Assembly: GCF_000317835.1 (NCBI RefSeq)
Contig: NC_019793.1
Span: 248,001 to 312,000 of the forward strand
Length of the DNA: 64,000 nucleotides
From: Deinococcus peraridilitoris DSM 19664
GTDB taxonomy: Bacteria; Deinococcota; Deinococci; Deinococcales; Deinococcaceae
Direction of reading: 5' to 3'
The translations under genes and the position numbers were made by a program. Shown one piece after another: positions 8,106 through 16,086 of this stretch (position 1 is its first letter; every line of letters begins with the position of its first letter). The notes below the pieces were generated by a model, which saw nothing but the letters and a program-made list of their open reading frames with translations, did not search any database and was not told where the DNA came from.

Positions 8106-8222
8106 ATGTCCGCACCGCACCTTGTTCACTCTCCCCAGACATCGGTCCCCGGCGCCAGGGTCGCTCTGGCGGCTGTCATTCGCGAGTGCGTTTCCCCCCT
8201 TGACCCAAAGGTGCGGGCATGA
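8106..8222 (+). CDS. Candidate 38-residue small ORF overlapping the DUF4129 gene
   Basis: The frame begins 10 nt after a TAGGCT hexamer and ends in a TGA that overlaps the ATG of the next gene in an ATGA arrangement. The product starts MSAPHLVHSPQ and has no known motif. The overlap and near-leaderless position suggest a translationally coupled leader peptide. The sequence could equally be non-coding 5' leader. Confidence 0.3.
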   Translation: MSAPHLVHSPQTSVPGARVALAAVIRECVSPLDPKVRA

Positions 8223-9583
8223 GGGCCCCGACAAGGGGGGTCACGTCGCTGCTTCCATTTGCCGCCGGGCTGGTGGCGGCCGGTCATGGGCCATGGTGGA
8301 TGGTGGCGGTCTGGACCCTGGGTCTCTGGGCAGCACGCTCGTCGGAAACGGCGCGCCGGAGTTCGGTTACCATGCCCATCGTGCTGGCCCTGGTGGGCGC
8401 ACTGAGTGCCTGGCCGGACCTGCTCGCCGTGACCGGTCTGTACCTGCGCCTCCTGCTGGTCGGTCTGGCACTTCACGTGGCGCTCGATGCGCTGGAAGAA
8501 CGTCATGCACGTGGCCTGCTGTGGCTGGTGCTGGTGTGGTGCGCGGCCCCCGGCGCTGTCGGATTGCTCGGTCTGGGGCTGGGCGCGACCTTGTTCGGCC
8601 ACCTTGCACAGCGCGCCACCCGGACGGTGCTGAGCCGCCCGGCACTGGGACTCGTGGCAGGTTTCATCCTTGCTGCCTGCGCCGTGTCCCTGACGCTCCC
8701 CCTTCCCACACCGCTTGCCTGGAACAGCGCGCCGACGGTGGCGTCTTCCCCCGCGCAGGAGGATACGGGCGTCGCACGTGAGACCCGGCCATTCCGCTCG
8801 CCGCCCGCCGTGTCCCGCAGCATCCAGGGCGAAAGTACCCCGCCCCTGATCGCCCGCTCGGCCGAAGGCCTGATTTCGCTGCTGCTGGGCTTGCTGGCCG
8901 TGACCTTCGCGCTGGTCGGCTACCGGATGTGGCAGGTCCGGTCACGCGAGCAGGGTGATTGGCACTGGAGCGACGTACTGCCCATCCTCGCCCTGTTGTC
9001 AGGAGCTGTCATGCTGATGCTCTACGCCCTGCTGCGTACGTCTGCGGGAACGGGAGGGCCGCTTTCCGGCAGATCGGCAGGCCTGCCAGCAACTGGAGAG
9101 GAAGGTGCAGCGGGAGCCCAGGGGGTAACGTGGCTCTTCACCACGCTCAGCTGGGTCGGCTGGTTCGGGTTGATCGGCATGTGCCTGTTGCTGATGGGAG
9201 TGATCTTCGCCCTGTGGCGCTTGAGAGTGGAAAGCGGTCAAGACCGGCCTCCTTCTCCTGCCGAAGAAGAGTCACGCGTCAATGACCCGGAGACGGCCCT
9301 TCACCGCGTCCGGCTGGCTTACCGGGCGATGTTGTCAGCGCTGGAGGACGCGGGCGCGCTGCGCGGTCCGCACGAAACTCCCCGCGAGTTTGCCGAACGT
9401 GTTGCCGCGCTGTTTCCCGGGCAGCGCGGCAACATCGAGGACCTTACCCGGCTCTATCAGCCGGTACGCTATGGCAGAGAGGTGACCGACGAACATGCGG
9501 ATGAAGCGGAGGAAGCGCTGAGCCGCCTGCTGGCCGGTCTGACAACCACTGCGCCCTCTATTCACTCACAGGAGCTTTCATGA
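8219..9583 (+). CDS. Multi-pass membrane protein with C-terminal DUF4129
   Basis: 454 residues with several hydrophobic segments between about 10 and 170, a variable loop, helices near 220-265 and 300-340, then a cytoplasmic DUF4129-like domain (about 360-440: RLAYRAMLSALEDAG and TPREFAERV). This is the transglutaminase-associated membrane component often found next to MoxR and DUF58 genes, although no transglutaminase domain is obvious here. It is the first gene of a tight three-gene operon and shares ATGA with the MoxR gene. The start may be uncertain by a few codons. Confidence 0.7.
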   Translation: MRAPTRGVTSLLPFAAGLVAAGHGPWWMVAVWTLGLWAARSSETARRSSVTMPIVLALVGALSAWPDLLAVTGLYLRLLLVGLALHVALDALEERHARGLLWLVLVWCAAPGAVGLLGLGLGATLFGHLAQRATRTVLSRPALGLVAGFILAACAVSLTLPLPTPLAWNSAPTVASSPAQEDTGVARETRPFRSPPAVSRSIQGESTPPLIARSAEGLISLLLGLLAVTFALVGYRMWQVRSREQGDWHWSDVLPILALLSGAVMLMLYALLRTSAGTGGPLSGRSAGLPATGEEGAAGAQGVTWLFTTLSWVGWFGLIGMCLLLMGVIFALWRLRVESGQDRPPSPAEEESRVNDPETALHRVRLAYRAMLSALEDAGALRGPHETPREFAERVAALFPGQRGNIEDLTRLYQPVRYGREVTDEHADEAEEALSRLLAGLTTTAPSIHSQELS

Positions 9584-10515
9584 ATGAATTCACCCGGCGC
9601 ATTCTGGAGAATGTCGCCCTCGTGCTGGTTGGCAAGGAAGAAGTCGCCCGTATGGCGATTGCCGGCGTGCTCGCAGGAGGGCACCTGCTGCTCGAAGACG
9701 CTCCTGGAACTGGCAAGACGATGCTGGCGCGGGCTCTGGCGCGCAGCCTTGGGCTGGATTTCAAACGGGTGCAGTTCACACCCGACCTGCTTCCCAGCGA
9801 CGTCACCGGCGTGAGTATCTACCGTGAAGGCCGCTTCGAGTTCATGCGGGGCCCAATTTTCACCGGAATTCTGCTGGCCGACGAAATCAACCGGGCCACT
9901 CCGAAAACCCAGTCGGCGCTGCTCGAAGCCATGGGCGAAGGTCAGGTCACCGAGAACGGCGTGACCCACCCGCTCACGCAACCCTTCGTGGTCATCGCCA
10001 CGCAAAATCCCATCGAACACGAGGGCACTTTTCGGCTGCCCGAAGCGCAGCTCGATCGCTTCTTGCTCAAGCTCTCGGTGGGCTACCCGACGCCCGAGCA
10101 AGAAGCGCAGATGCTGAGTCTCTTGCAGCAGCGTCATCCTATCGATGACGTGCGCTCCGTGACCGCGGCGGACGAGCTGCTGCAGGCCCGACAGGCTGTC
10201 CGGAACGTACTGGTCTCCCCGGAGCTGCGAAGGTACATCGCCGGACTGGTCGCCAGCACCCGGGACCATCCCGATCTGGTGCTGGGTGCTGGCCCACGCG
10301 CCAGCCTGGCGCTGCAGAGCGTGGCGCAGGCGCTGGCCTGGGCCGATGGGCGCTCCTTCGTGCTGCCCGACGATGTGAAAGCTGCTGCGCCCGGGGTACT
10401 CGCACACCGGCTGGTCCTGCGGACCGAAGCTCGCCTGCGGGGCCTGCAGGCACGCGAGGTGGTCCGTGATGTGCTGCACGCTGCGAGCGTACCGGTCGAA
10501 CCGGCCCGCTCGTGA
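9580..10515 (+). CDS. MoxR-family AAA+ ATPase
   Basis: 311 residues. Walker A DAPGTGKTMLARA (about 40-52), Walker B LLADEINRATPKTQSALLEAM (about 107) and sensor ATQNP are all intact. MoxR ATPases act as chaperone-like remodelling factors for partner proteins, typically with VWA or DUF58 proteins. The ATG overlaps the upstream stop codon (ATGA), and the DUF58 gene starts 1 nt after its stop, so all three are co-translated. Confidence 0.92.
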   Translation: MNEFTRRILENVALVLVGKEEVARMAIAGVLAGGHLLLEDAPGTGKTMLARALARSLGLDFKRVQFTPDLLPSDVTGVSIYREGRFEFMRGPIFTGILLADEINRATPKTQSALLEAMGEGQVTENGVTHPLTQPFVVIATQNPIEHEGTFRLPEAQLDRFLLKLSVGYPTPEQEAQMLSLLQQRHPIDDVRSVTAADELLQARQAVRNVLVSPELRRYIAGLVASTRDHPDLVLGAGPRASLALQSVAQALAWADGRSFVLPDDVKAAAPGVLAHRLVLRTEARLRGLQAREVVRDVLHAASVPVEPARS

Positions 10516-10516
10516 C

Positions 10517-11626
10517 ATGCTGAGCTTCCTGCCTTGGCTCGGGCTGCTCGCCGTGCTGGTTCTGCTGACGTGGCTGCTTTACCGAACGCCACCGCAGGTT
10601 GACGTCCGACGTGATCTGCCGGCGGCTGTCTTCGCGGGAGGCAGCGTGACGCTGACGCTGCAGATCCGAGTGCGATCGCGCCTGCCCGTGCGGATTTTGC
10701 TCGAAGACCCGCCGCCACGGACGGTGGTGCCGAGTTCGACCATTGATCTGGGCGGCCTGCTGTGGAGTGAAAGCCGGCACGAACTGCGTTCGACGCTGAA
10801 CGCCAACCGGCGAGGCGTGTACACGTGGTCCGGGATCACCGTGCGCTGGGCAGATCCCTTTGGTGTGTTCTGGCACACCGCGACGCTCCCGCTTGTCGAC
10901 AGCCTGGAAGTGTACCCGGGCACCCACGGTCTTGAATTGCCCACGCTGCTGCGCCCGCTGCTCTCCGAAGGTGCACTGTCACGCACCATCGGGCTTGAAG
11001 ATCCGCTGAGCCTGCGGGGTGCCCGGCCCTACGTGCTGGGCGACCCACCGCAGCGGGTCGCGTGGAAGCTCAGCGCGCGCACGGGCGAGCTGATGGTCCG
11101 CGAGCTGGAACGTACCGCCAACAGCACGCTGCAGGTTCATGTCGACCAGCGTGGCAGCGCGGATTATCTTGAGAGCGCCGTACGACTGGCGGCGAGTCTC
11201 GTGCAGGAGGCACTGGAATTGGCACTGCCCGTGTCGGTCAGCAGTGCGGAGGGAGCGACAGAAACTGGAACCAGCCCGGAAGCGCTGCGACTGGCCCTGC
11301 GTCGCCTCGCCCAGCTGGAACGGCGTGAACAAAACGCGCCGATTCCTGTTCCTAGGCCTGGGGCCAACCTGATCGTGCTGACCCAGGAAGCGGGAGACGC
11401 CCTCGTGACCGCCGCACTGCATGCCCGCGCAGGTGCAAGCCGGGTGGTGATCGTGGTTCTGCCCGAGGGCTTTTACCTCGAACCCGGTGAAAAAGGTCGG
11501 TCCATGCGGTCGGCCCCGCCCGACCAGGTGCGTGAACTGGAGCGCCGCGCCGGCATTCTGGCGCAGTCGGGCGTGCTGGTATACGTTCTGCGGGGCAACC
11601 ACAGCATCCTGAAATTGGGCGCCTGA
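10517..11626 (+). CDS. DUF58 protein (MoxR partner)
   Basis: 369 residues. One or two N-terminal hydrophobic helices (about 3-22) are followed by a beta-rich region and the DUF58 core, marked by LRGARPYVLGDPPQRVAWK and SARTGELMVRELE (about 165-200). DUF58 proteins form a VWA-like fold and pair with MoxR ATPases. The chosen ATG lies 1 nt after the MoxR stop. It ends the operon; no terminator hairpin is obvious. Confidence 0.88.
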   Translation: MLSFLPWLGLLAVLVLLTWLLYRTPPQVDVRRDLPAAVFAGGSVTLTLQIRVRSRLPVRILLEDPPPRTVVPSSTIDLGGLLWSESRHELRSTLNANRRGVYTWSGITVRWADPFGVFWHTATLPLVDSLEVYPGTHGLELPTLLRPLLSEGALSRTIGLEDPLSLRGARPYVLGDPPQRVAWKLSARTGELMVRELERTANSTLQVHVDQRGSADYLESAVRLAASLVQEALELALPVSVSSAEGATETGTSPEALRLALRRLAQLERREQNAPIPVPRPGANLIVLTQEAGDALVTAALHARAGASRVVIVVLPEGFYLEPGEKGRSMRSAPPDQVRELERRAGILAQSGVLVYVLRGNHSILKLGA

Positions 11627-11746
11627 TACGGTTCGCGTCTCCGGCCTGCCAAAACGTGATCCAGGTGCTGGGCGCAGGCGATCGTGGCCGCCACACTGAA
11701 AATCAATCAGCGTGGCGCCGCTTTCTGCCGCGCGGTGGAGGTTGCC

Positions 11747-12136
11747 ATGACGACGTCAAGATCGACGGTCGCAGAGTCCCTCAGGCGCCTGGAGCGCGAA
11801 GTGTCCGCCTGGCCTGGAGTCGAGGTCAGACACCACCGGACCGGCTGCACGCAGTTCCGATCGCCCCACGGAGAAGTCGGGCACCTGCACCGTGGCGGGC
11901 TGCTGGACGTGCCCTTTCCGCGCGAGTTGCGTGACCGTCTGGTCTCAAAAGGCCAGGCCCGCCCGCACCATGTCATGCCTGCCTCGGGCTGGGTCTCTTA
12001 CCAGGTGAGCGGAGAAAAAGAGCTGCCGGGTGCCCTGGCGCTGCTGCGCCTCAGCTATGAGTGCCACGGCCTGGCCGGGGCGCCACAACCGGCGGGCCCT
12101 GTGGCACAGACGCCGCAGGGCCCACAAATCGACTGA
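11747..12136 (+). CDS. DUF5519 (luciferase-like) family protein
   Basis: 129 residues. The pattern HGEVGHLHRGG, DVPFPRELRDRLV, HHVMPASGWVSYQ and LALLRLSY matches the short DUF5519 family, whose function is unknown. The ATG at 11747 is preferred over a frame extension to 11684 because TGGAGGT lies 4 nt upstream of it, a strong Shine-Dalgarno match. No operon partner is evident; ohr converges on it. Confidence 0.7.
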   Translation: MTTSRSTVAESLRRLEREVSAWPGVEVRHHRTGCTQFRSPHGEVGHLHRGGLLDVPFPRELRDRLVSKGQARPHHVMPASGWVSYQVSGEKELPGALALLRLSYECHGLAGAPQPAGPVAQTPQGPQID

Positions 12137-12175
12137 TTTCCACGCGGGCAGGGGCACGTCGGCGCGTTCCTCCTC

Positions 12176-12598
12176 TTAACTTTCGACAACGGTCAGACGG
12201 ACATCCAGGTTGCCCCGGGTGATCCGGCTGTACGGACACACCTGATGCGCCTTGTGCACCAGATCCTCGGCCTGCTCGCGCGACAGGCCCGGCAGGGTGA
12301 TCTGCAGCTCGACGTCCAGACCATAACCCTGCTCGTCGCGCAGCAGACCGACCAACGCCGTCACGGTCGAGTCACCGAATTCGATGTTTTCCTGGCGGGC
12401 GATCACCCCGATGGCGCTCTGAAAGCATGACGCGTATCCGGCTGCGAACAGCTGCTCGGGATTGGTGCCGCCGCCCCCTTTGCCACCAAGCTGGCCCGGA
12501 ACGCTGAGTTTCACGTCGAGGTGGTGGTCGGGAGTCTCGATGTGGCCGGCGCGTCCACCGTGCGCGGTGGCCTGGGTGTGAAAGATCGCGTTGCTCAT
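12176..12598 (-). CDS. ohr: Organic hydroperoxide resistance protein (Ohr, OsmC superfamily)
   Basis: 140 residues, the usual length. The catalytic pair is present: Cys in YASCFQSA (about residue 60) and Cys in VCPYSRITRGN (about residue 125). Ohr reduces organic and fatty-acid hydroperoxides with lipoylated proteins as electron donor. The ATG at 12598 has TACCTT 6 nt upstream, and a 10-bp inverted repeat covers the -16 to -45 region, a good place for a peroxide-sensing repressor. A second OsmC-family gene lies at 18017-18433. Confidence 0.93.
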   Translation of the reverse strand: MSNAIFHTQATAHGGRAGHIETPDHHLDVKLSVPGQLGGKGGGGTNPEQLFAAGYASCFQSAIGVIARQENIEFGDSTVTALVGLLRDEQGYGLDVELQITLPGLSREQAEDLVHKAHQVCPYSRITRGNLDVRLTVVES

Positions 12599-12604
12599 CT
12601 GCCC

Positions 12605-12610
12605 AAGGTA
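12605..12610 (-). promoter_or_regulatory. Leaderless -10 element of ohr
   Basis: TACCTT (minus strand) lies 6 nt before the ATG at 12598. Confidence 0.5.
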
Positions 12611-12614
12611 GCGG

Positions 12615-12644
12615 GGCAGCCTGATCCCAGACGGTCAGGCTGCC
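12615..12644. promoter_or_regulatory. 10-bp perfect inverted repeat upstream of ohr
   Basis: GGCAGCCTGA (12615-12624) and its complement TCAGGCTGCC (12635-12644) flank a 10-nt spacer. The site lies immediately upstream of the ohr -10, between ohr and the nfeD-flotillin remnant. It has no T-run. It may be an operator; a weak terminator for the remnant is the alternative. Confidence 0.45.
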
Positions 12645-12672
12645 TACCATTGAACGACGGATGTGCCAAGGC

Positions 12673-13376
12673 TCAGCAGATTTGAAGTTTGCCGCCGTTC
12701 TCGCCTCTGCCCGTAAGACGCATGCAGTCGTTCGAAGACACCCCGGCAGTACTGGCAGCCACCGCGGGGCTGCGCTGTGACAGGGGCTGCGCTGTGACAG
12801 GGCCTGCAGCAGATTGACGCCCGTCGCGTTCTCGACCTGCTCTACCAGACCGATGATGCCGCAGGGTATGTGGGTGAGCGCACTTCGGTACCCGTTACCG
12901 CTGCCCGAGTCGATCACGCTGAGCTTGTCGATCTGCACGCCCTTCACGCTTTCGGCAAACTGCGACACGATGTCGGGCAGCATGTTCAGTACGAACGCCC
13001 GCTCGGCGTCGCTGCCCACCTGCTGAAACACCTGAACCATCATGCGAAACGCTTCGGCTTTGGCCGTACGTCCGACGAGGTTTCCCTCACGGGTATCCAG
13101 TTCACACCGCCGCGCAAAAGCGAAAAACCAGCCTGTGAAGGCCCCCACGCTGACTCCCGCCGCAGAAGCGAAGAGCAGGCGTCCCCCACCACCCAGACCG
13201 ATCAGGCCCGCCACCCCGCCCAGGCCGAAGAAGGCCAGCGCGGATACCAGGGCGCGCAGATTCAGCAGGCCCAGCGTCTCTCCCCAGGCGGGGTGGTCGA
13301 AATCGTTCTCATGGCCGCCGAAGAGCGAAACAAGCAGGAATGTGCCGCCGACCGCGAGGCAGATCCAGTACAGCAT
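12673..13376 (-). pseudogene. Chimeric remnant: NfeD-like N-terminus fused to flotillin C-terminus, then frameshifted
   Basis: The first 105 or so residues are an NfeD/YuaF-type membrane protein (helices near 1-18, 44-62, 66-90) that stops just at GRTA, the normal entry to its OB-fold. It then runs in frame into KAEAFRMMVQ, VLNMLPDIV, IDKLSVIDSGSGNG and ATGVNLLQ, the C-terminal end of a flotillin/YqiK protein. The OB-fold and the whole SPFH domain are missing, as expected if one deletion removed the junction of adjacent nfeD and flotillin genes. A 17-bp tandem duplication at 12766-12799 then breaks the frame. With a single copy the reading ends at TGA 12675-12673; with both copies it runs on over ohr to 12372. 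A short chimeric protein might still be made. Confidence 0.75.
12766..12799. repeat. 17-bp perfect tandem duplication
   Basis: GGGGCTGCGCTGTGACA occurs twice head to tail (12766-12782 and 12783-12799). Since 17 is not a multiple of 3, it shifts the frame of the flotillin remnant. Confidence 0.9.
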
Positions 13377-13416
13377 GTCGCCCCCGCATCAGACTACGAC
13401 GCGGAAGCTGCCCAGG

Positions 13417-14055
13417 TTAGGGCATCAGTCGCGAGGTGTGCCAGATCGCGCCCTCGCGGGTGTAAAGGAAGCGGTCGTGCAAACGACCCGGTCTGCCCTG
13501 CCAGAATTCGTAGGTGTCAGGAATGACACGAAAGCCTCCCCAGTCCTCGGGTCGGGGCACCTCGCCGGGAAAGCGTCCGGCGAGCTCCTGGTAGCGCAGT
13601 TCCAGCGCGGCCCGATGTGCAATCGGCGCACTTTGCGGTGTGCTGGCGTGTGCGGCAAGCTGGCTCTCACGGGGACGCCGCGCGAAGTAGGCATCGGCTT
13701 CCTCGTTCCGAACACGCTCCACGGCGCCTTCCACGCGAACCTGCCGCTCCAGGCTCGGCCAGTAAAACAGCAGGCTCGCCTGAGGATTGACCGACAGGTC
13801 ATGTCCTTTGCGGCTGAAGAAATTGGTGTAGAACACGAAGCCACGCGAATCGAAAGCGCGCAGCAGCACCGTTCGGGCGCTTGGGCGACCTCGTTCGTCG
13901 GCGGTGGCGACGGTCACCGCGTAAGGTTCGTGTCCGGCTTCGGACAGGGCCTGTGCGAACCAGGCCCGGAACTGTTCCAGGGGTTCGGCGTGCAGGTCAC
14001 TTCGACGCAATTCTGAGCGCGCGTAGGTCTTGCGCAGCTCTGCCAGGTCGCTCAT
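13417..14055 (-). CDS. pdxH: Pyridoxamine 5'-phosphate oxidase
   Basis: FMN enzyme that makes pyridoxal phosphate from PNP or PMP. The 212-residue sequence is full length: the family's N-terminal LRKTY, the FMN/PLP region PSARTVLLRAFDSRGFVFYTN, and the C-terminal WGGFRVIP, EFWQGRPGRLHDRF and LMP ending. The ATG overlaps the mutM stop by 4 nt (ATGA), so it is the second gene of a mutM-pdxH operon. Confidence 0.96.
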   Translation of the reverse strand: MSDLAELRKTYARSELRRSDLHAEPLEQFRAWFAQALSEAGHEPYAVTVATADERGRPSARTVLLRAFDSRGFVFYTNFFSRKGHDLSVNPQASLLFYWPSLERQVRVEGAVERVRNEEADAYFARRPRESQLAAHASTPQSAPIAHRAALELRYQELAGRFPGEVPRPEDWGGFRVIPDTYEFWQGRPGRLHDRFLYTREGAIWHTSRLMP

Positions 14056-14912
14056 GTCGTCCGGCCTTTGCGCGCCCGCGCCCCGGCGTCGCTGCCCGGC
14101 TCAGGCTGAGCGTGCGGCTGACATTCGGGACAGAAATGCGTGCCGCGCTGGCCCAACACTATTTTCTCGATGGTGCCGCCACAGCGGGCGCAAGCTTTGC
14201 CTTTGCGTGCATAGACGTTGTGGCGAAACTGAAACCAGCCGCTTTCACCGTTCGGCTGCGCGTACGTGTGATCGGCCAGGGTCGAGCCTCCGGCTTCGAC
14301 GGCCTCGGTCAGCACTTCACGAATCGCGGTGTACAGCCGCCGCGCCTCCTCGGGCGCCAGCCGCGTTCGGGCCGGGTGAATGCCCGCGCGCCACAGTGCT
14401 TCGTCGACGTAGATGTTCCCCAGTCCCGCCACCGGACCTTGCGAAAGCAGCCAGGTCTTGACGACTGGCGCGTTCAGGGCCTGTGTGACGAAGGCTTCTT
14501 CGTCGAAATCTTCTGAAAGCGGTTCGGGGCCTATGTTCTGCAGGGTGGGCATGCTGCCGTACTCGCCCGTGCGGACGACCGCCCACTTGCCAAAGCGTCG
14601 CGAATCCTGAAAGTAGAGGGCGCTGCCGTCATCGAGGTGCACGGTCACGCGGGTGTGTCGGCCCGTCGCCGAACGAAAGCCGCCTGTCATGCCCAGGTGC
14701 ACGATCAATTCCAGGGATTCATGTGGGTCGTCCTCGAACTGCGCGATCAGGTACTTGCCCCGGCGGTCGAGACGAGTGACCCGGCGACCTTCGGCAAGGT
14801 GCGTGTCGCGGTAGCGGTGGCGTCCGTCATGCTCGATCCGCACGATGGTGCGTCCCACCAGCAGCGGAGCAAGTTGACGTCGGGTCGTTTCGACTTCGGG
14901 CAGTTCAGGCAC
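14052..14912 (-). CDS. mutM: Formamidopyrimidine-DNA glycosylase
   Basis: Excises 8-oxoguanine and formamidopyrimidines and nicks the strand. The catalytic N-terminus is Pro-Glu-Leu-Pro-Glu directly after the start, which fixes the GTG at 14912: the proline must become residue 1, and a longer frame from 14936 would bury it. The H2TH region (GLGNIYVDEALWRAGIHP) and a four-cysteine zinc finger (CARCGG and CPEC) are intact. A basic tail of about 20 residues follows the finger. It precedes pdxH with an ATGA overlap. GGAG about 9 nt upstream may serve as ribosome site. Confidence 0.95.
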   Translation of the reverse strand: MPELPEVETTRRQLAPLLVGRTIVRIEHDGRHRYRDTHLAEGRRVTRLDRRGKYLIAQFEDDPHESLELIVHLGMTGGFRSATGRHTRVTVHLDDGSALYFQDSRRFGKWAVVRTGEYGSMPTLQNIGPEPLSEDFDEEAFVTQALNAPVVKTWLLSQGPVAGLGNIYVDEALWRAGIHPARTRLAPEEARRLYTAIREVLTEAVEAGGSTLADHTYAQPNGESGWFQFRHNVYARKGKACARCGGTIEKIVLGQRGTHFCPECQPHAQPEPGSDAGARARKGRTT

Positions 14913-15095
14913 GGGAGGTCTCCGCAGAGCGTACATTCGGAAAACACGGTGGGAAATTTACGCCGCCGTGACACACGCAGACACGCCCGCCGAAAGCCGC
15001 GCACGGCAATTCTGCATTCACCTGCCCAGTCTAGTGCGCCCCCGGCCCGGCGTCGGTGGCCCAGGTGACGAGGGCTCATGGCGTGGGCGATCCTT

Positions 15096-15101
15096 TAAGC
15101 T
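15096..15101 (+). promoter_or_regulatory. Leaderless -10 element of pcp
   Basis: TAAGCT lies 6 nt before the ATG at 15108. Confidence 0.55.
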
Positions 15102-15107
15102 GTCCCC

Positions 15108-15758
15108 ATGATGAAGTTGTTGCTCACTGGGTTCGAGCCTTTCGGGGGTGACACGGTCAATCCCTCTGAGCAGGTCGTGGAAGCGCTGGGAAATCAGGTC
15201 GTATCCGGTGTGCAGGTGCGAGGCGAGCTGCTGCCCGTGGATACGGGACGGGCACCCCAGGTTCTGCGTGCAGCCCTGGAACGCCACCAACCCGACGCCG
15301 TGGTACTGACAGGGCTGGCCGCCGGACGCCCACAGCTCACGCTGGAGCGCGTCGCGGTGAACGTGCTGGATTTCCGTATTCCCGACAACGCGGGCGTACA
15401 GAAGCACGACGAACGCATCGAGCCCGCCGGCCCTGACGCGTACCTCAGCAGCCTGCCGCTGGGTGACATTCTGCGGGCCTGGAAAGCAGCAGGAATTCCG
15501 GGCTACGTTTCCGACACGGCGGGACTGTACCTGTGCAATCAGGTAATGTACGTTGCCCGTCACGCCCTGGGCGCGGAGGTGCCGTGCGGATTTCTGCACC
15601 TGCCTGCCAATCCGGAGGTGGCCCTGGGCGCACCGCGTGAACTGCCATACTTACCGCAACAGGAACTGAACCGCGGGGTACAGGTCGTGGTGGAAACAGT
15701 CGCAGCTCGCTTGCGAGCGCGCACCGCCACGGAAACCGAAGGCGTCACGGGCCTCTGA
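15108..15758 (+). CDS. pcp: Pyrrolidone-carboxylate peptidase (pyroglutamyl peptidase I)
   Basis: Removes N-terminal pyroglutamate from peptides; cytoplasmic cysteine peptidase. 216 residues, the usual size. The motif LLTGFEPFGGDTVNPS opens the protein. The catalytic triad can be placed at Glu of LTLERVAVN, Cys of GLYLCNQVMY and His of GFLHLPA. The start is set by the -10 at 15096. A non-coding repeat element begins 8 bp after its stop codon. Confidence 0.95.
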   Translation: MMKLLLTGFEPFGGDTVNPSEQVVEALGNQVVSGVQVRGELLPVDTGRAPQVLRAALERHQPDAVVLTGLAAGRPQLTLERVAVNVLDFRIPDNAGVQKHDERIEPAGPDAYLSSLPLGDILRAWKAAGIPGYVSDTAGLYLCNQVMYVARHALGAEVPCGFLHLPANPEVALGAPRELPYLPQQELNRGVQVVVETVAARLRARTATETEGVTGL

Positions 15759-15766
15759 CGCGCCGG

Positions 15767-16086
15767 CCTAAAGCGGTTGTCCATTTCATTGATGAAGGAA
15801 GACACGCCATCAATGCCATTGACTTGGGCAGAACGGACGCGCGCAAGCCCTCAAACCGCTTTAAGGGCTGTCCTGCGCAAGACGCCCTGAAGGACGCCTG
15901 CCCGCGTCTTCTTGGCCAGAACGGGCGCCCTTAAGGACGCCTGCCCGCTTCCAAACGCTCCTGGTCAAGGTCACTCGCTCCCCGCGCTGACAGCGTACCC
16001 AAAAGCGGTTTCGGGCACTGCGCGCTCTCCGCTCGGTCAAAGACATTGATCAAAAACCGATCCATGTCTTTGACAACCGCTTTAGG
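15767..16086. repeat. 320-bp non-coding element with 15-bp terminal inverted repeats (MITE-like)
   Basis: CCTAAAGCGGTTGTC at 15767-15781 is exactly inverted at 16072-16086. The next 40 bases at each end also resemble each other (CAT-GAT, CAATG, TTGAC tracts). Inside are two 16-bp direct repeats AAGGACGCCTGCCCGC (15890-15905 and 15933-15948) and further copies of the core AACCGCTTT (about 15853 and, inverted, 16001). No plausible gene is inside and no clear target duplication is seen. It separates the convergent genes pcp and the 79-residue ORF and resembles the small non-coding repeats known from Deinococcus genomes. Confidence 0.7.

Noticed and set aside
12372..12672. Open frame continuing the nfeD-flotillin chimera across ohr
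   Set aside because: This part is read only because of the 17-bp duplication, has no family similarity, and overlaps the well-supported ohr gene on the same strand in another frame.
15861..16046. 61-codon open frame inside the repeat element
   Set aside because: Arg-rich, motif-free and wholly within the inverted-repeat element; typical of a chance frame in GC-rich DNA.
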